A stretch of DNA of 6,797 nt from Prevotellaceae bacterium (GCA_031285695.1 JAITVR010000220.1:1-6797); one strand, 5' to 3'; positions 1 through 6,553 are shown, counted from the first letter of the stretch. Notes: generated by a model not told the origin, from the sequence alone. Program-made: numbers and translations.

Positions 1-103
1 CATCGGCCACCGACTTGCTGTACTGGTTTACCGGAATTGGCTTGAACTTGATTTCGCCCGATTTCCTCAGTACTTTCGGGTCAACGTTTTGTGATTTTGG
101 CAT
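1..103 (-). CDS. 2-oxo acid dehydrogenase E1 component, N-terminal fragment (runs off the left edge)
   Basis: Only the first 34 codons are present, starting at an ATG (101-103) and open to the window edge. The N-terminus reads MPKSQNVDPK, then a stretch containing IKFKPIPVNQYSKS. From memory of the family, this resembles the start of the Bacteroidota fused alpha/beta thiamine-diphosphate E1 subunit of 2-oxo acid dehydrogenases, which begins with a similar MxKSQ...DP and a PVNQY motif. Context supports the call, because E2 and E3 genes of the same complex lie upstream on the same strand and no E1 gene is otherwise present. E1 would decarboxylate the 2-oxo acid with ThDP and reductively acylate the lipoyl group of E2 in the cytoplasm. 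The gene starts 36 nt after the stop of the DUF1016 gene, with an A-rich leader and no clear Shine-Dalgarno. No ThDP motif is visible because the fragment is too short, so substrate and full length are unknown. Confidence 0.68.
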   Translation of the reverse strand, partial: MPKSQNVDPKVLRKSGEIKFKPIPVNQYSKSVAD

Positions 104-139
104 TTTTTTATGGTTTTAAATGTTTAAAAAATTGTTTGT

Positions 140-1153
140 TTAAGATTCTTTATTTACAACGGCGTAAATTTCATTTTTTAACTCCTGCTCCGTTGGCAGG
201 TAGAGCATGTATTTTGAAGCATAAATTTGCGTGTTGTTTTCGGCAAGCGTGTAGCGAACAATTGCCTCGCTCTTGTCAGCGCAAAGTACTATGCCAATGG
301 GCGGATTGTCGCCCTCATTCATCATTTCGCGCGTGTAGTAGTTGACGTACATTTGCATTTGCCCCAAGTCTTGATGCGTTAGGTCGTCCATCTTTAGGTC
401 AACAAGTACGAAACACTTTAAGATGTAGTGGTAAAATACTAAGTCAATGTAAAAATCTCTACCATCGAACGAAATTCTTTTTTGCCGAGCAACCAAAGAA
501 AACCCTCTGCCCATTTCCATCAAAAACGATTGCATGTGGCTGATTAGGGCTGTTTCCAGCTCTTTTTCGTACAATTCAGCTGAGGGTTGAATATTCAAAA
601 ACTCCAACACATACGGATTTTTTATAAAATCCTTTGGCTCGGGTGCAGGGGCGGTTTTTTGAATTTCTGCCGAGACTGCCTCTTTGTTTTGACTCGATAG
701 TAACCTTTCGTAAAATCGGGTATTGATTTGCCGTTCAAGCTGGCGAGTACTCCAATTCGATTTAATGCATTCGTCAATATAAAATTCTCGCGCCAAGTCA
801 TTTGACACTTTCATAATTTTTCTATAATGCGACCAGCTCAATTCGTGACGCAGCGCGTCACAATTTCGAAAAGTTAAATGAAACTGCCTGATTAATCGCA
901 AATTACTTTCGTCAAAACCTTTCCCGAAATCGTGCGTGAGCTGCTCCGAAAGATACTTCAGCAGCTGCGCTCCGTATTCAGCTCGCTCGTTGCCTGCCTG
1001 CGCGTCAACAATCTGTTTGCCTATAAGCCAATATGCTTCCACCATTGCAAAGTTGACGGCTGAATATGCTTTAACCCTTGCAGTGGTCAGAATTTCTTTT
1101 ATCTGACCATAGATTAGCCCTTCGCTCTGTGACGGTATGCTGTTTGTGCTCAT
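140..1153 (-). CDS. DUF1016 / YhcG-type PDDEXK nuclease domain protein
   Basis: This 337-residue protein with an ATG start has the two-part layout of the DUF1016 (YhcG) family. The N-terminal helical DUF1016_N region covers about residues 12-150, with the typical YWLIGKQIV and YGAQLLKYLS stretches and SNLRLIRQF at 83-91. A linker follows, and then a C-terminal PDDEXK-like nuclease fold from about 175 to 325. The likely active site is D237 in FYIDLVFYH and D252-x-K254 in VLVDLK, followed by the LTHQDLGQMQMYV signature (258-270). The D-x-K form replaces the classical E-x-K and is, as I recall, common in this family. Length is normal and the frame is intact, so it is probably active. Family members are proposed to act on DNA and often lie in restriction-modification or mobile loci, but their role is not settled. 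It starts 8 nt after the S41 peptidase stop, suggesting translational coupling. No restriction or methylase partner is visible here. Confidence 0.88.
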   Translation of the reverse strand: MSTNSIPSQSEGLIYGQIKEILTTARVKAYSAVNFAMVEAYWLIGKQIVDAQAGNERAEYGAQLLKYLSEQLTHDFGKGFDESNLRLIRQFHLTFRNCDALRHELSWSHYRKIMKVSNDLAREFYIDECIKSNWSTRQLERQINTRFYERLLSSQNKEAVSAEIQKTAPAPEPKDFIKNPYVLEFLNIQPSAELYEKELETALISHMQSFLMEMGRGFSLVARQKRISFDGRDFYIDLVFYHYILKCFVLVDLKMDDLTHQDLGQMQMYVNYYTREMMNEGDNPPIGIVLCADKSEAIVRYTLAENNTQIYASKYMLYLPTEQELKNEIYAVVNKES

Positions 1154-1161
1154 TTTGTGGC

Positions 1162-2631
1162 TTAATATAGATTCAAGATAGTTTTAGAGTTTTTTCGCTC
1201 TATCAACTCCACCGTAAAATCCAACGCCTTTTCTGCCGCTATCTCGTGGTCGGGCAATGTTCCGTGCGTATTTTCATCGGTTGCGCCATAGTTGTAAAAT
1301 TTCCTGCAAGAAAAGGTATAAGAAAGTTCAGTGTTGGGCAACTTTTGAGAAAGCATATAGCCAAAAAGGACAGCCGGACTACCCGTTTCTTCTCCAACAA
1401 CAGTTCCCATTTTGAAATACTTAAACGCCCAAGAAAAAACTGAGGCTGCCGAAAAGGAGGCGTGACTGGTTAACACATATACATTGCCTGTATAGCGTAA
1501 ATTGTTTTCTCGAAGCTCAATCAATTTTGAAATATCATAGGTTCTAATTGTTCCGTTAGGAGTTGACAATTCACTTTTTACCTCACTTTTGAAAGCTCTT
1601 TTAAATCGCAACTTTTTAAGCCCCGAATACTGTACAATTTTTTGTTTGTACATCTTTTCATAATGCGGTTTTTGCTGCTGTTTTTGAATATCCGAATACT
1701 TTGCAACCACTTTGCTGAATTGGGAAAAGGGTACAGGCGAAATGTATTGAAACAGTTCTTCGCCCAAATCTGTATCTCCGCCACCATTTTTGCGAATATC
1801 AATAATCAAATTCCCAACATTTTCTTTTTGTAAACGTCTAAATGTGGTATCTAAAAACACCTTAAACTTCCCCATGTCAATAAATTCATTGAACTCAATA
1901 ACGCCAATATTTTTTTCGGGCAATGTTGTGAAACTATAGTTTTTGCAACGAGGAACAGCGTTGAACTTATCTTGTTGCGAAGCAACTTTATTTCTTTCTT
2001 TGCTTGAAATACCCTTTACCTGCACTGAATATTTTTCTTGATTATGCATGTACTCCACCTCAAAGATGCTGTCTCTGTACAAAACGTAAAGTAGAGAGCT
2101 AAATAGCTGCGTTACTATTTTTGTTTTAAAAAAATCTTTTTCTCCACTTGCGTAATTCATCATTTTTTGCGCTATGCTATCAGCATTTCGGCTATTTATG
2201 CTTACTATTTGCGCGTCGATTGGAATAGTGTTTTGCGTTTGGGTATAATCCCCTTGAATGAAAATTTCTTTATCAGGATAAGTTATTTTTACAGAAAAGG
2301 GAAATAGTAGAGCATTGGCAAAATCTTTACCACCAAGAAAAGATGGAACGGTACTCGTGTGCCCGTCGCCAAGTTGTGTAACTAAGGGTGTTACCTGCTT
2401 ATAAAAGTAGGCAATATCTCCGCTTGGCGCAAGCTTCGCCTTTACCCTTTCAATGTCCTTGTCCAGCTGCTCTTTGGGGTACACGGCGTACATGTCGGGG
2501 TGCACCTTTTCAATGGTGGCAAATAGCGTGTCAATATCCTGCGCCATTTGCTCACGCGAAAAGGTTTTCGCTCGTCCGAAAGTATTCGCTGTAAGTATAA
2601 GTAAGGTTAAGTATGTAAAAAAAAATTTCAC
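1162..2631 (-). CDS. Secreted S41-family (C-terminal processing peptidase-like) serine peptidase
   Basis: This 489-residue protein begins with a likely signal peptide (about residues 1-21: Lys2, then a hydrophobic FFFTYLTLLILTA core), so it is probably exported to the periplasm or cell surface. An N-terminal helical domain follows with the QLGDGHTS motif (86-93). A PDZ-like segment lies at about 105-210 (IPIDAQIVSIN, 136-146). The S41 core holds NLIIDIRKNGGGD (274-286), VYVLTSHASFSAAS (384-397) and VVGEETGS (411-418), and ends near HGTLPDHEI (456-464). S394 in the FSAA motif is the best candidate nucleophile; the rest of the catalytic set cannot be fixed by eye. The start is GTG at 2629-2631: an in-frame TAA lies just upstream, and AAAGAAG sits close before the GTG. 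The gene lies 17 nt after the Bro-N-like gene and 8 nt before the DUF1016 gene. Most of it is much AT-richer than its neighbours, suggesting separate origin. The substrate is unknown. Confidence 0.87.
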   Translation of the reverse strand: MKFFFTYLTLLILTANTFGRAKTFSREQMAQDIDTLFATIEKVHPDMYAVYPKEQLDKDIERVKAKLAPSGDIAYFYKQVTPLVTQLGDGHTSTVPSFLGGKDFANALLFPFSVKITYPDKEIFIQGDYTQTQNTIPIDAQIVSINSRNADSIAQKMMNYASGEKDFFKTKIVTQLFSSLLYVLYRDSIFEVEYMHNQEKYSVQVKGISSKERNKVASQQDKFNAVPRCKNYSFTTLPEKNIGVIEFNEFIDMGKFKVFLDTTFRRLQKENVGNLIIDIRKNGGGDTDLGEELFQYISPVPFSQFSKVVAKYSDIQKQQQKPHYEKMYKQKIVQYSGLKKLRFKRAFKSEVKSELSTPNGTIRTYDISKLIELRENNLRYTGNVYVLTSHASFSAASVFSWAFKYFKMGTVVGEETGSPAVLFGYMLSQKLPNTELSYTFSCRKFYNYGATDENTHGTLPDHEIAAEKALDFTVELIERKNSKTILNLY

Positions 2632-2648
2632 TGCTTCTTTTTATAGCA

Positions 2649-3599
2649 TTAACTTCTTCGCGAACTATTGTTCTCAATCATTTTTACCTCGCTGCGCTTG
2701 CCAAGTTGCTTTGCGTTTTGTGCGCTAATTACCTTTCCGCCCTGCTGCTCAATTTCCAAGCGGGCATTTTTTGCCACGTTGGCGCCCTTGTGCGCCACCA
2801 CGGCGCTTTGCTGTAAATTCTGCGGGCTGTCTTTTGCCGATAGCTCCGTTGCCGTGGCCTCGGCCAGCATGTTAATAATGAGCTCAAGGTTGGTCATGTT
2901 GTCGCGCAGGTTTTCCTTTTTCAAATCCTTGTGCTGCTTGTACTGCTTGGTGGTCATGCCGCTCCACGTTTTGGTCATCAGGTCGGTAAGGAAGGCGTAC
3001 TCTTCGCCCTGCTGCACGCCAGCCTTGTCCCACTCGTCGGTCAGCGCCTTGCGCACTTCTATTGATTTTATGCGCTGGTTTATCCAATTTTCGGAGTAGC
3101 CCAACCGGCGATAGTTTTGAATAGCACGGTCGATAGAGATTTCGGGGTCTATCGTTTCGTCAATCCGCTCGCTGCCCACCTGCGCTAGCCACTGCTTAAA
3201 GGGCTCGGCTTTTTTGCTCGGAACGGATTGAATAATGCGTAAAACTTGCGCCGTATCGGCAACATCGGTAAGGCGCATTTTGCCGTCGGGGGCAAGTAAT
3301 TTCAACTGGTAACAATTTGTTACTAGTTCATTTTCGAGTTGGTTAGTATCGCTAACCAACTCGCTTTCGGTTTTCAAGTGGTTAGTATTACTAACCACTT
3401 CATCAAATAAGTTGCTCCCTTCTTTTTTTAACTTTCCTTTCAGCCATTTCCAATAGCTGCGAACTTTTTTGTAGTCGGGCTGGTCAGTCAAAATGGCAAT
3501 AATATCGAGCACCGAAAACCACCATTTTTCCTGCGCTTCGTCCCAAGCGGAGCGCACGTGGCGTTGGTCAAATATTTGTACGGTGTTTTTCACTCTCAA
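2649..3599 (-). CDS. Bro-N domain / DinD-like phage antirepressor-type protein with internal palindrome-encoded repeats
   Basis: The protein is about 316 residues. The N-terminal part (about 7-125) matches the Bro-N type: VQIFDQRHVRSAWDEAQEKW, WFSVLDIIAILT, then the characteristic DGKMRLTDVADT (105-116) and RIIQSVPSKKAEPFKQWLAQVG (121-142). The C-terminal half (WINQRIKSIEVRKALTDEW, SGMTTKQYK, KKENLRDNMTNLEL) matches the widespread bacterial Bro-N/DinD-like family. Such proteins are annotated as phage antirepressors or DNA-damage-inducible; their molecular function is poorly known. Between residues 68 and 100 there are three tandem repeats: VVSNTNHLK, LVSDTNQLE and LVTNCYQLK. Each is encoded by a DNA palindrome. 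There is no in-frame ATG before Met108. The start must be TTG (3597-3599) or GTG (3591-3593); a TGA lies two codons upstream of the TTG. The GTG version begins MKNTVQIF, closer to the usual family N-terminus. The gene begins 21 nt after lpdA. Confidence 0.85.
   Translation of the reverse strand: MRVKNTVQIFDQRHVRSAWDEAQEKWWFSVLDIIAILTDQPDYKKVRSYWKWLKGKLKKEGSNLFDEVVSNTNHLKTESELVSDTNQLENELVTNCYQLKLLAPDGKMRLTDVADTAQVLRIIQSVPSKKAEPFKQWLAQVGSERIDETIDPEISIDRAIQNYRRLGYSENWINQRIKSIEVRKALTDEWDKAGVQQGEEYAFLTDLMTKTWSGMTTKQYKQHKDLKKENLRDNMTNLELIINMLAEATATELSAKDSPQNLQQSAVVAHKGANVAKNARLEIEQQGGKVISAQNAKQLGKRSEVKMIENNSSRRS
3304..3328. repeat. In-frame palindrome 1 in the Bro-N-like gene
   Basis: The arms AACTGGTAACA and TGTTACTAGTT pair with one mismatch around a 3-nt centre (ATT, whose outer bases also pair). 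On the coding strand it encodes the repeat LVTNCYQLK (residues 92-100), which is followed directly by the conserved LLAPDGKMR. It is centred at 3316, the middle base of the Asn95 codon. Because it adjoins the conserved family sequence, this copy may be the ancestral one from which the other two derive. Confidence 0.85.
3335..3363. repeat. In-frame palindrome 2 in the Bro-N-like gene
   Basis: Perfect 12-nt arms, CGAGTTGGTTAG and CTAACCAACTCG, are separated by the 5-nt loop TATCG. The coding strand encodes LVSDTNQLE (residues 81-89). It is centred at 3349, the middle base of the Asp84 codon, 33 bp from palindrome 1, which keeps the reading frame. Confidence 0.92.
3376..3400. repeat. In-frame palindrome 3 in the Bro-N-like gene
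   Basis: Perfect 12-nt arms, AAGTGGTTAGTA and TACTAACCACTT, surround a single central T, so the element is almost a complete palindrome. The coding strand encodes VVSNTNHLK (residues 68-76). It is centred at 3388 in the Asn71 codon, 39 bp from palindrome 2. It shares the GGTTAGTA/CTAACC core with palindrome 2, while the outer bases differ but still pair. Confidence 0.92.
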
Positions 3600-3622
3600 T
3601 TTTCAATTCTCAACTCTCAACT
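3594..3622. repeat. Short degenerate tandem repeat at the lpdA end / Bro-N start
   Basis: The plus strand shows TCTCAA at 3594-3599, 3608-3613 and 3615-3620, with a diverged TTTCAA copy between them. It begins right at the lpdA stop codon and fills the whole spacer to the Bro-N-like gene. The proposed TTG start of that gene lies within the last repeat copy. Such stop-proximal oligorepeats look like spacer DNA; no function is evident. Confidence 0.6.
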
Positions 3623-4979
3623 AAAATGAAAATACCGTTTCCTTAAAAATTTCGGACACCGTGGGGTGGGGGAATACCACCTCCTGCATTTCGTTGAGGG
3701 TCATTTCCTGCTCAATGGCCATGCAGGCGCCGTAAATCATTTCGCTGCTTGGGTTGCCGAGCATGTGCACGCCTAAGATTTCGCCGTGCTTTTCGCCAAC
3801 GAGCACCTTGCAAAGCCCCACGCCGCCTTCGTTTTCGGCAATGAAGCGACCGGCGTACGCCATGGGTAATTTTGCTACCTTATACGGAATGTTTTTTGCC
3901 TTTGCGCTCTCCTCGGTCAAGCCCACGCCCGAAATTTCGGGGTTGGTGTACACCACGCCGGGAATGGCGTCGTAGCGCATCACATCGTTGCGGCCGGTGA
4001 GGTTGTTGACTACCACCTCGCCCTCGCGGCTTGCGGTGTGCGCCAGCAGCGAGAAGCCGGTAACGTCGCCTGCGGCAAACACGTTGGGTATGTTGGTGCG
4101 CATTTTGTTATCGACCTTAATGCCGCCCTTGAATAATTCTACGCCGAGATTTTCCAAGCCGAAACCGCTTGTAACAGCTCGGCGACCAACGCTTACCAAT
4201 ATTTTATCGCCTACGGCGGAGCTTGTTTTTCCGTCCTTGTCAACGTAAACTACCTCCTTGCCTTTTACCTCGGTAACCCTGCACGAGAGGTTGAACTTTA
4301 CGCCGCGCTTGGCATAGACATCGCGCAGCATGGCGCTCATTTCGGTGTCGAGTCCGCCCAAAATTTCGGGCAGCATTTCCACTACGGTAACTTCGCTACC
4401 CAAGCTGTTGTAAAAGCTGGCAAACTCCATGCCGATAACGCCTCCGCCGATGATGACTAACTTTTTTGGCTGCTCGGTAAGCGCAAGGATTTCGCGGTTG
4501 GTGAGAATGATGTCGCCTGCCTCTTTAACCCCCGGAATGGGCGGAACGAATGCTTCGGAGCCGGTGCAGATGAGCAGGTTTTTTGCGCTGAATTTTTCGC
4601 CGTTGCACTCAATCTCCACGCCCTCGGCGCCGCGACCGGTAATCATGGCGCTGCCTTTGACTACGGTTACTTTGTGCCCCTTCATCTTAGCGCCCACGCC
4701 TGCCACCAGCTTTTTTACCACCTTATTTTTGCGGTCCACTATTTTTGAAAAATCGAAGGTTGCGCTCTTCGCATCAACGCCGTACTTGTCGCCGTGCATG
4801 GCGGTGTCGTACACCTTTGCGCTGTAAAGAAGGGTTTTGGTGGGAATGCAGCCCTCGTTGAGGCACACGCCGCCCAGCTCCTTTTTTTCAAACAGAATAA
4901 CGCTGAGACCCTTTGCCCCTGCGCGCTCGGCGGCTACATACCCTGCCGGGCCGCCGCCTATAATTGCTAAATCTATCAT
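3621..4979 (-). CDS. lpdA: Dihydrolipoyl dehydrogenase (E3 of a 2-oxo acid dehydrogenase complex)
   Basis: This 452-residue flavoprotein reoxidises the dihydrolipoyl groups of E2 and passes the electrons through FAD to NAD+. The FAD-binding motif GGGPAG is at residues 8-13. The redox-active disulfide is in GGVCLNEGCIPTK (C39 and C44). The NAD-binding GGGVIG is at 178-183, and the second FAD motif AAGDV at 302-306. The C-terminal dimerisation domain ends with FPHPTVSE (437-443), which contributes the catalytic His438-Glu443 pair. All key residues are present and the length is normal for the family. It starts at ATG 4977-4979, with the FAD motif beginning 7 residues later, as usual. It lies 87 nt after the E2 gene on the same strand, which ties it to that complex; it could also serve other lipoyl systems such as glycine cleavage. 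Confidence 0.97.
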   Translation of the reverse strand: MIDLAIIGGGPAGYVAAERAGAKGLSVILFEKKELGGVCLNEGCIPTKTLLYSAKVYDTAMHGDKYGVDAKSATFDFSKIVDRKNKVVKKLVAGVGAKMKGHKVTVVKGSAMITGRGAEGVEIECNGEKFSAKNLLICTGSEAFVPPIPGVKEAGDIILTNREILALTEQPKKLVIIGGGVIGMEFASFYNSLGSEVTVVEMLPEILGGLDTEMSAMLRDVYAKRGVKFNLSCRVTEVKGKEVVYVDKDGKTSSAVGDKILVSVGRRAVTSGFGLENLGVELFKGGIKVDNKMRTNIPNVFAAGDVTGFSLLAHTASREGEVVVNNLTGRNDVMRYDAIPGVVYTNPEISGVGLTEESAKAKNIPYKVAKLPMAYAGRFIAENEGGVGLCKVLVGEKHGEILGVHMLGNPSSEMIYGACMAIEQEMTLNEMQEVVFPHPTVSEIFKETVFSF

Positions 4980-4982
4980 TTT

Positions 4983-5060
4983 AGTTTACAAGTTTACGAG
5001 TTTACAGGTTTACGAGTTAACGGTTTTGTGTAAACTTGTTAACTCGTAAACTTGTAAACT
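4983..5060. repeat. Long inverted repeat built of 8-nt units in the E2-lpdA spacer
   Basis: A 31-nt left arm (4983-5013) pairs with the right arm (5030-5060) with two mismatches, around a 16-nt loop. Each arm is made of tandem units of the type GTTTACAA/GTTTACGA. It begins a few bases after the E2 stop and ends just before the lpdA ATG, so it fills the spacer. The RNA could fold into a long AU-rich hairpin. There is no T-tract after it in the transcribed direction, so a terminator is unlikely; an RNA-processing or stability element, or a miniature repeat insertion, is possible. Confidence 0.85.
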
Positions 5061-5066
5061 TTTGGT

Positions 5067-6392
5067 TTATAATTCAATTTCCAACGTTTCTATTTCCGTT
5101 GCTATTTGCTTGAGGAATCGCGTTGCCTCGCCGCCGTCTAGCGCGCGGTGGTCGTAGGTGAGGCTGAGGCCGATGTGCGGAACGAAGCCATATACGCCGT
5201 CGCCCAAATCCTTGGGGCGCGGAACGATGGTGTTTACGCCCAAAATGGCTGCCTGCGGGAGATTGATGACGGGCGTAAATACTTCTACGCCGTAGTTGCC
5301 CAAGTTGGAAACGGTAAACGAAGCTGCCTCGGACGAGAGCAAATCGGGGTCGATGGAGCCTTTTTTGCAGGCGTTGGCAATCTCCTTAAGCTGGTTGGCC
5401 AAGCCTTGAATGGAGAGGTCGTCGGCGTTTTTCACCACCGGCACCATCAAGCCGCGCTCGGTGTCCACCGCCAAGCCGAGGTGCACCTTATTAAATAGAC
5501 GCACGCTGTCGCCCAAGAAGTGTGCGTTGACCTGCGGATATTTTTTCAGTGCCTTGATTACGGCAAGGCACACCATATCGTTGAGCGTAATGTTGGTGGG
5601 GAAGCCCTGCTTTTCCACTGCGTTCTTTACCTTTTTGCGAAGCTCGAGAATGCGGCGCGCATCGGCGCTGAGGTGGTGGGTAAGCTGCGCTGAGTTTTGC
5701 AGCGAGGCGTGCATGGCTTTTGCAATGAGCTTGCGCATGTTGGTAAGCGGCTTTACTTCGCTGTCCGTGCCGTAAACAACGTTTTTGGGAGCGGTAAGGT
5801 CGGCGGCTTTTGCCATGCCGGCAAGTCCGCTTCCTGATGTTGCCACTGCGCCGGTTTCCTTTGCTACGGCCTTTGCCAGCGGCGTTAACTTGGGCGAATT
5901 TGCAATAGCATTTTCCACATCGCGCTCAATTACGCGACCGTGCGGACCTGTGCCGCTAATGCTTGCGGTGGGAATTCCTGCCTTATCCGCCAAATTTTTT
6001 GCGCGCGGCGAAACGGCTGACGATGCGCCTGCACTTGCCGCTACTGCTGCCGCTTGCGCTACGGGAGCCGCTGTGGTTTTTACTTCTTCTTTTTTTACCT
6101 CAACAGGAGCGGCTGCAGGTGCGCCGCCGGTGCGAAATTCGTCCACGCTTTCGCCGGCTGCGCCGATAACCATGACGTTGGTAAGCACGGGAATTTCATC
6201 GCCCTCGGCGTAAAACAGCTCAAGCACGGTGCCGCTCGTTTGGGCAACTTCTTCAAACGATGCCTTGTCGGTTTCGTAGGCAAAAAGTACCTCGCCTTCG
6301 GCAACGCTGTCGCCTTTTTTCTTTTTAAACTCGGTGAGAATGCAGCTCTCAACGGACTGCCCCTGCTTGGGCATAATAACTACTGTGGCCAT
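5067..6392 (-). CDS. Dihydrolipoyl acyltransferase (E2) of a 2-oxo acid dehydrogenase complex
   Basis: The E2 core transfers the acyl group from lipoyl-lysine to CoA. With the ATG at 6390-6392 the protein has 441 residues. A single N-terminal lipoyl domain (about 1-78) has its modified lysine K43 in YETDKASFEE. An Ala/Pro-rich linker follows. The peripheral subunit-binding domain (about 128-163) is VSPRAKNLADKAG...GPHGRVIERDV. A second flexible linker leads to the catalytic acyltransferase domain (about 212-441), with the active site DHRALDGG (H415, D419). The open frame extends to a TTG at 6434, but that start would add 14 untypical residues and would lie only about 10 nt from the promoter box. 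MATVVIMPKQGQSVES is a standard lipoyl-domain start. Pyruvate is the likeliest substrate; branched-chain 2-oxo acids cannot be excluded. It is the first gene of the apparent operon. Confidence 0.95.
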   Translation of the reverse strand: MATVVIMPKQGQSVESCILTEFKKKKGDSVAEGEVLFAYETDKASFEEVAQTSGTVLELFYAEGDEIPVLTNVMVIGAAGESVDEFRTGGAPAAAPVEVKKEEVKTTAAPVAQAAAVAASAGASSAVSPRAKNLADKAGIPTASISGTGPHGRVIERDVENAIANSPKLTPLAKAVAKETGAVATSGSGLAGMAKAADLTAPKNVVYGTDSEVKPLTNMRKLIAKAMHASLQNSAQLTHHLSADARRILELRKKVKNAVEKQGFPTNITLNDMVCLAVIKALKKYPQVNAHFLGDSVRLFNKVHLGLAVDTERGLMVPVVKNADDLSIQGLANQLKEIANACKKGSIDPDLLSSEAASFTVSNLGNYGVEVFTPVINLPQAAILGVNTIVPRPKDLGDGVYGFVPHIGLSLTYDHRALDGGEATRFLKQIATEIETLEIEL

Positions 6393-6553
6393 AAATGCTT
6401 TGTGTTTTATGTAAAATAATGTTTTTGTTTGCAAAAAAGCCCACCAAAGTTACGTATTATAATTGTAACAGCTGATATGCTGCGCGAAGTAATTTGCAAT
6501 TGGCTGTGAATAGAGGAGTTGTAGTTGAGTTTAGAGTTGCCTAAGCCTACAAA
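6393..6553. other. Spacer between the ilvE terminator and the E2 gene
   Basis: Together with the terminator and the ilvE-proximal repeat this makes 228 bp without a gene. It holds the candidate promoter and leader of the E2 operon. Farther out is a stretch rich in GAGTTG/TAGTTGAG-like words (about 6514-6537), a diverged relative of the repeat after lpdA but in the opposite orientation. I see no RNA gene, riboswitch or credible small ORF in it. Confidence 0.6.
6445..6452 (-). promoter_or_regulatory. Candidate Bacteroidota promoter -7 box for the E2-lpdA operon
   Basis: On the minus strand the sequence reads TAACTTTG, a full match to the Bacteroidota -7 consensus TAnnTTTG. It lies 52 nt before the E2 ATG, which would give a leader of about 45 nt. 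No convincing TTTG -33 box is seen at the right distance, only a weak CTGTTAC. A TATAAT hexamer lies just upstream (within 6455-6465), and a GTTAC-N10-GTAAC inverted repeat brackets it. The promoter is therefore plausible, not proven. Confidence 0.5.

Noticed and set aside
2668..3099. Plus-strand open frame of 143 codons opposite the Bro-N-like gene
   Set aside because: It is antisense to a strongly conserved coding region, and its Cys/Ser/Leu-rich translation looks like a shadow frame.
3304..3400. The three palindromes as a CRISPR array
   Set aside because: Each unit is itself a palindrome, the intervals are only a few bases to about 12 nt, and the sequence is in-frame coding within an intact protein.
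104..3620. Insertion sequence or transposon carrying the three cargo genes
   Set aside because: No transposase or integrase is present. I could not find matching terminal inverted repeats or a target duplication at the two junctions (104-139 and 3600-3623).
4983..5060. E2-lpdA hairpin as an intrinsic terminator
   Set aside because: The stem is AU-rich and no T-run follows it before the lpdA ATG. Stopping transcription here would cut off E3 and E1.
5785..6213. Plus-strand open frame of 142 codons opposite E2
   Set aside because: It lies opposite the Ala/Pro-rich linker of E2, whose biased codons keep the opposite frames open. Its translation is low-complexity and matches nothing I recognise.
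6393..6434. N-terminal extension of E2 from the TTG at 6434
   Set aside because: The extra 14 residues are unlike a lipoyl-domain start, the codon is TTG, and it would sit almost on the predicted transcription start. The ATG at 6392 gives the normal family N-terminus.
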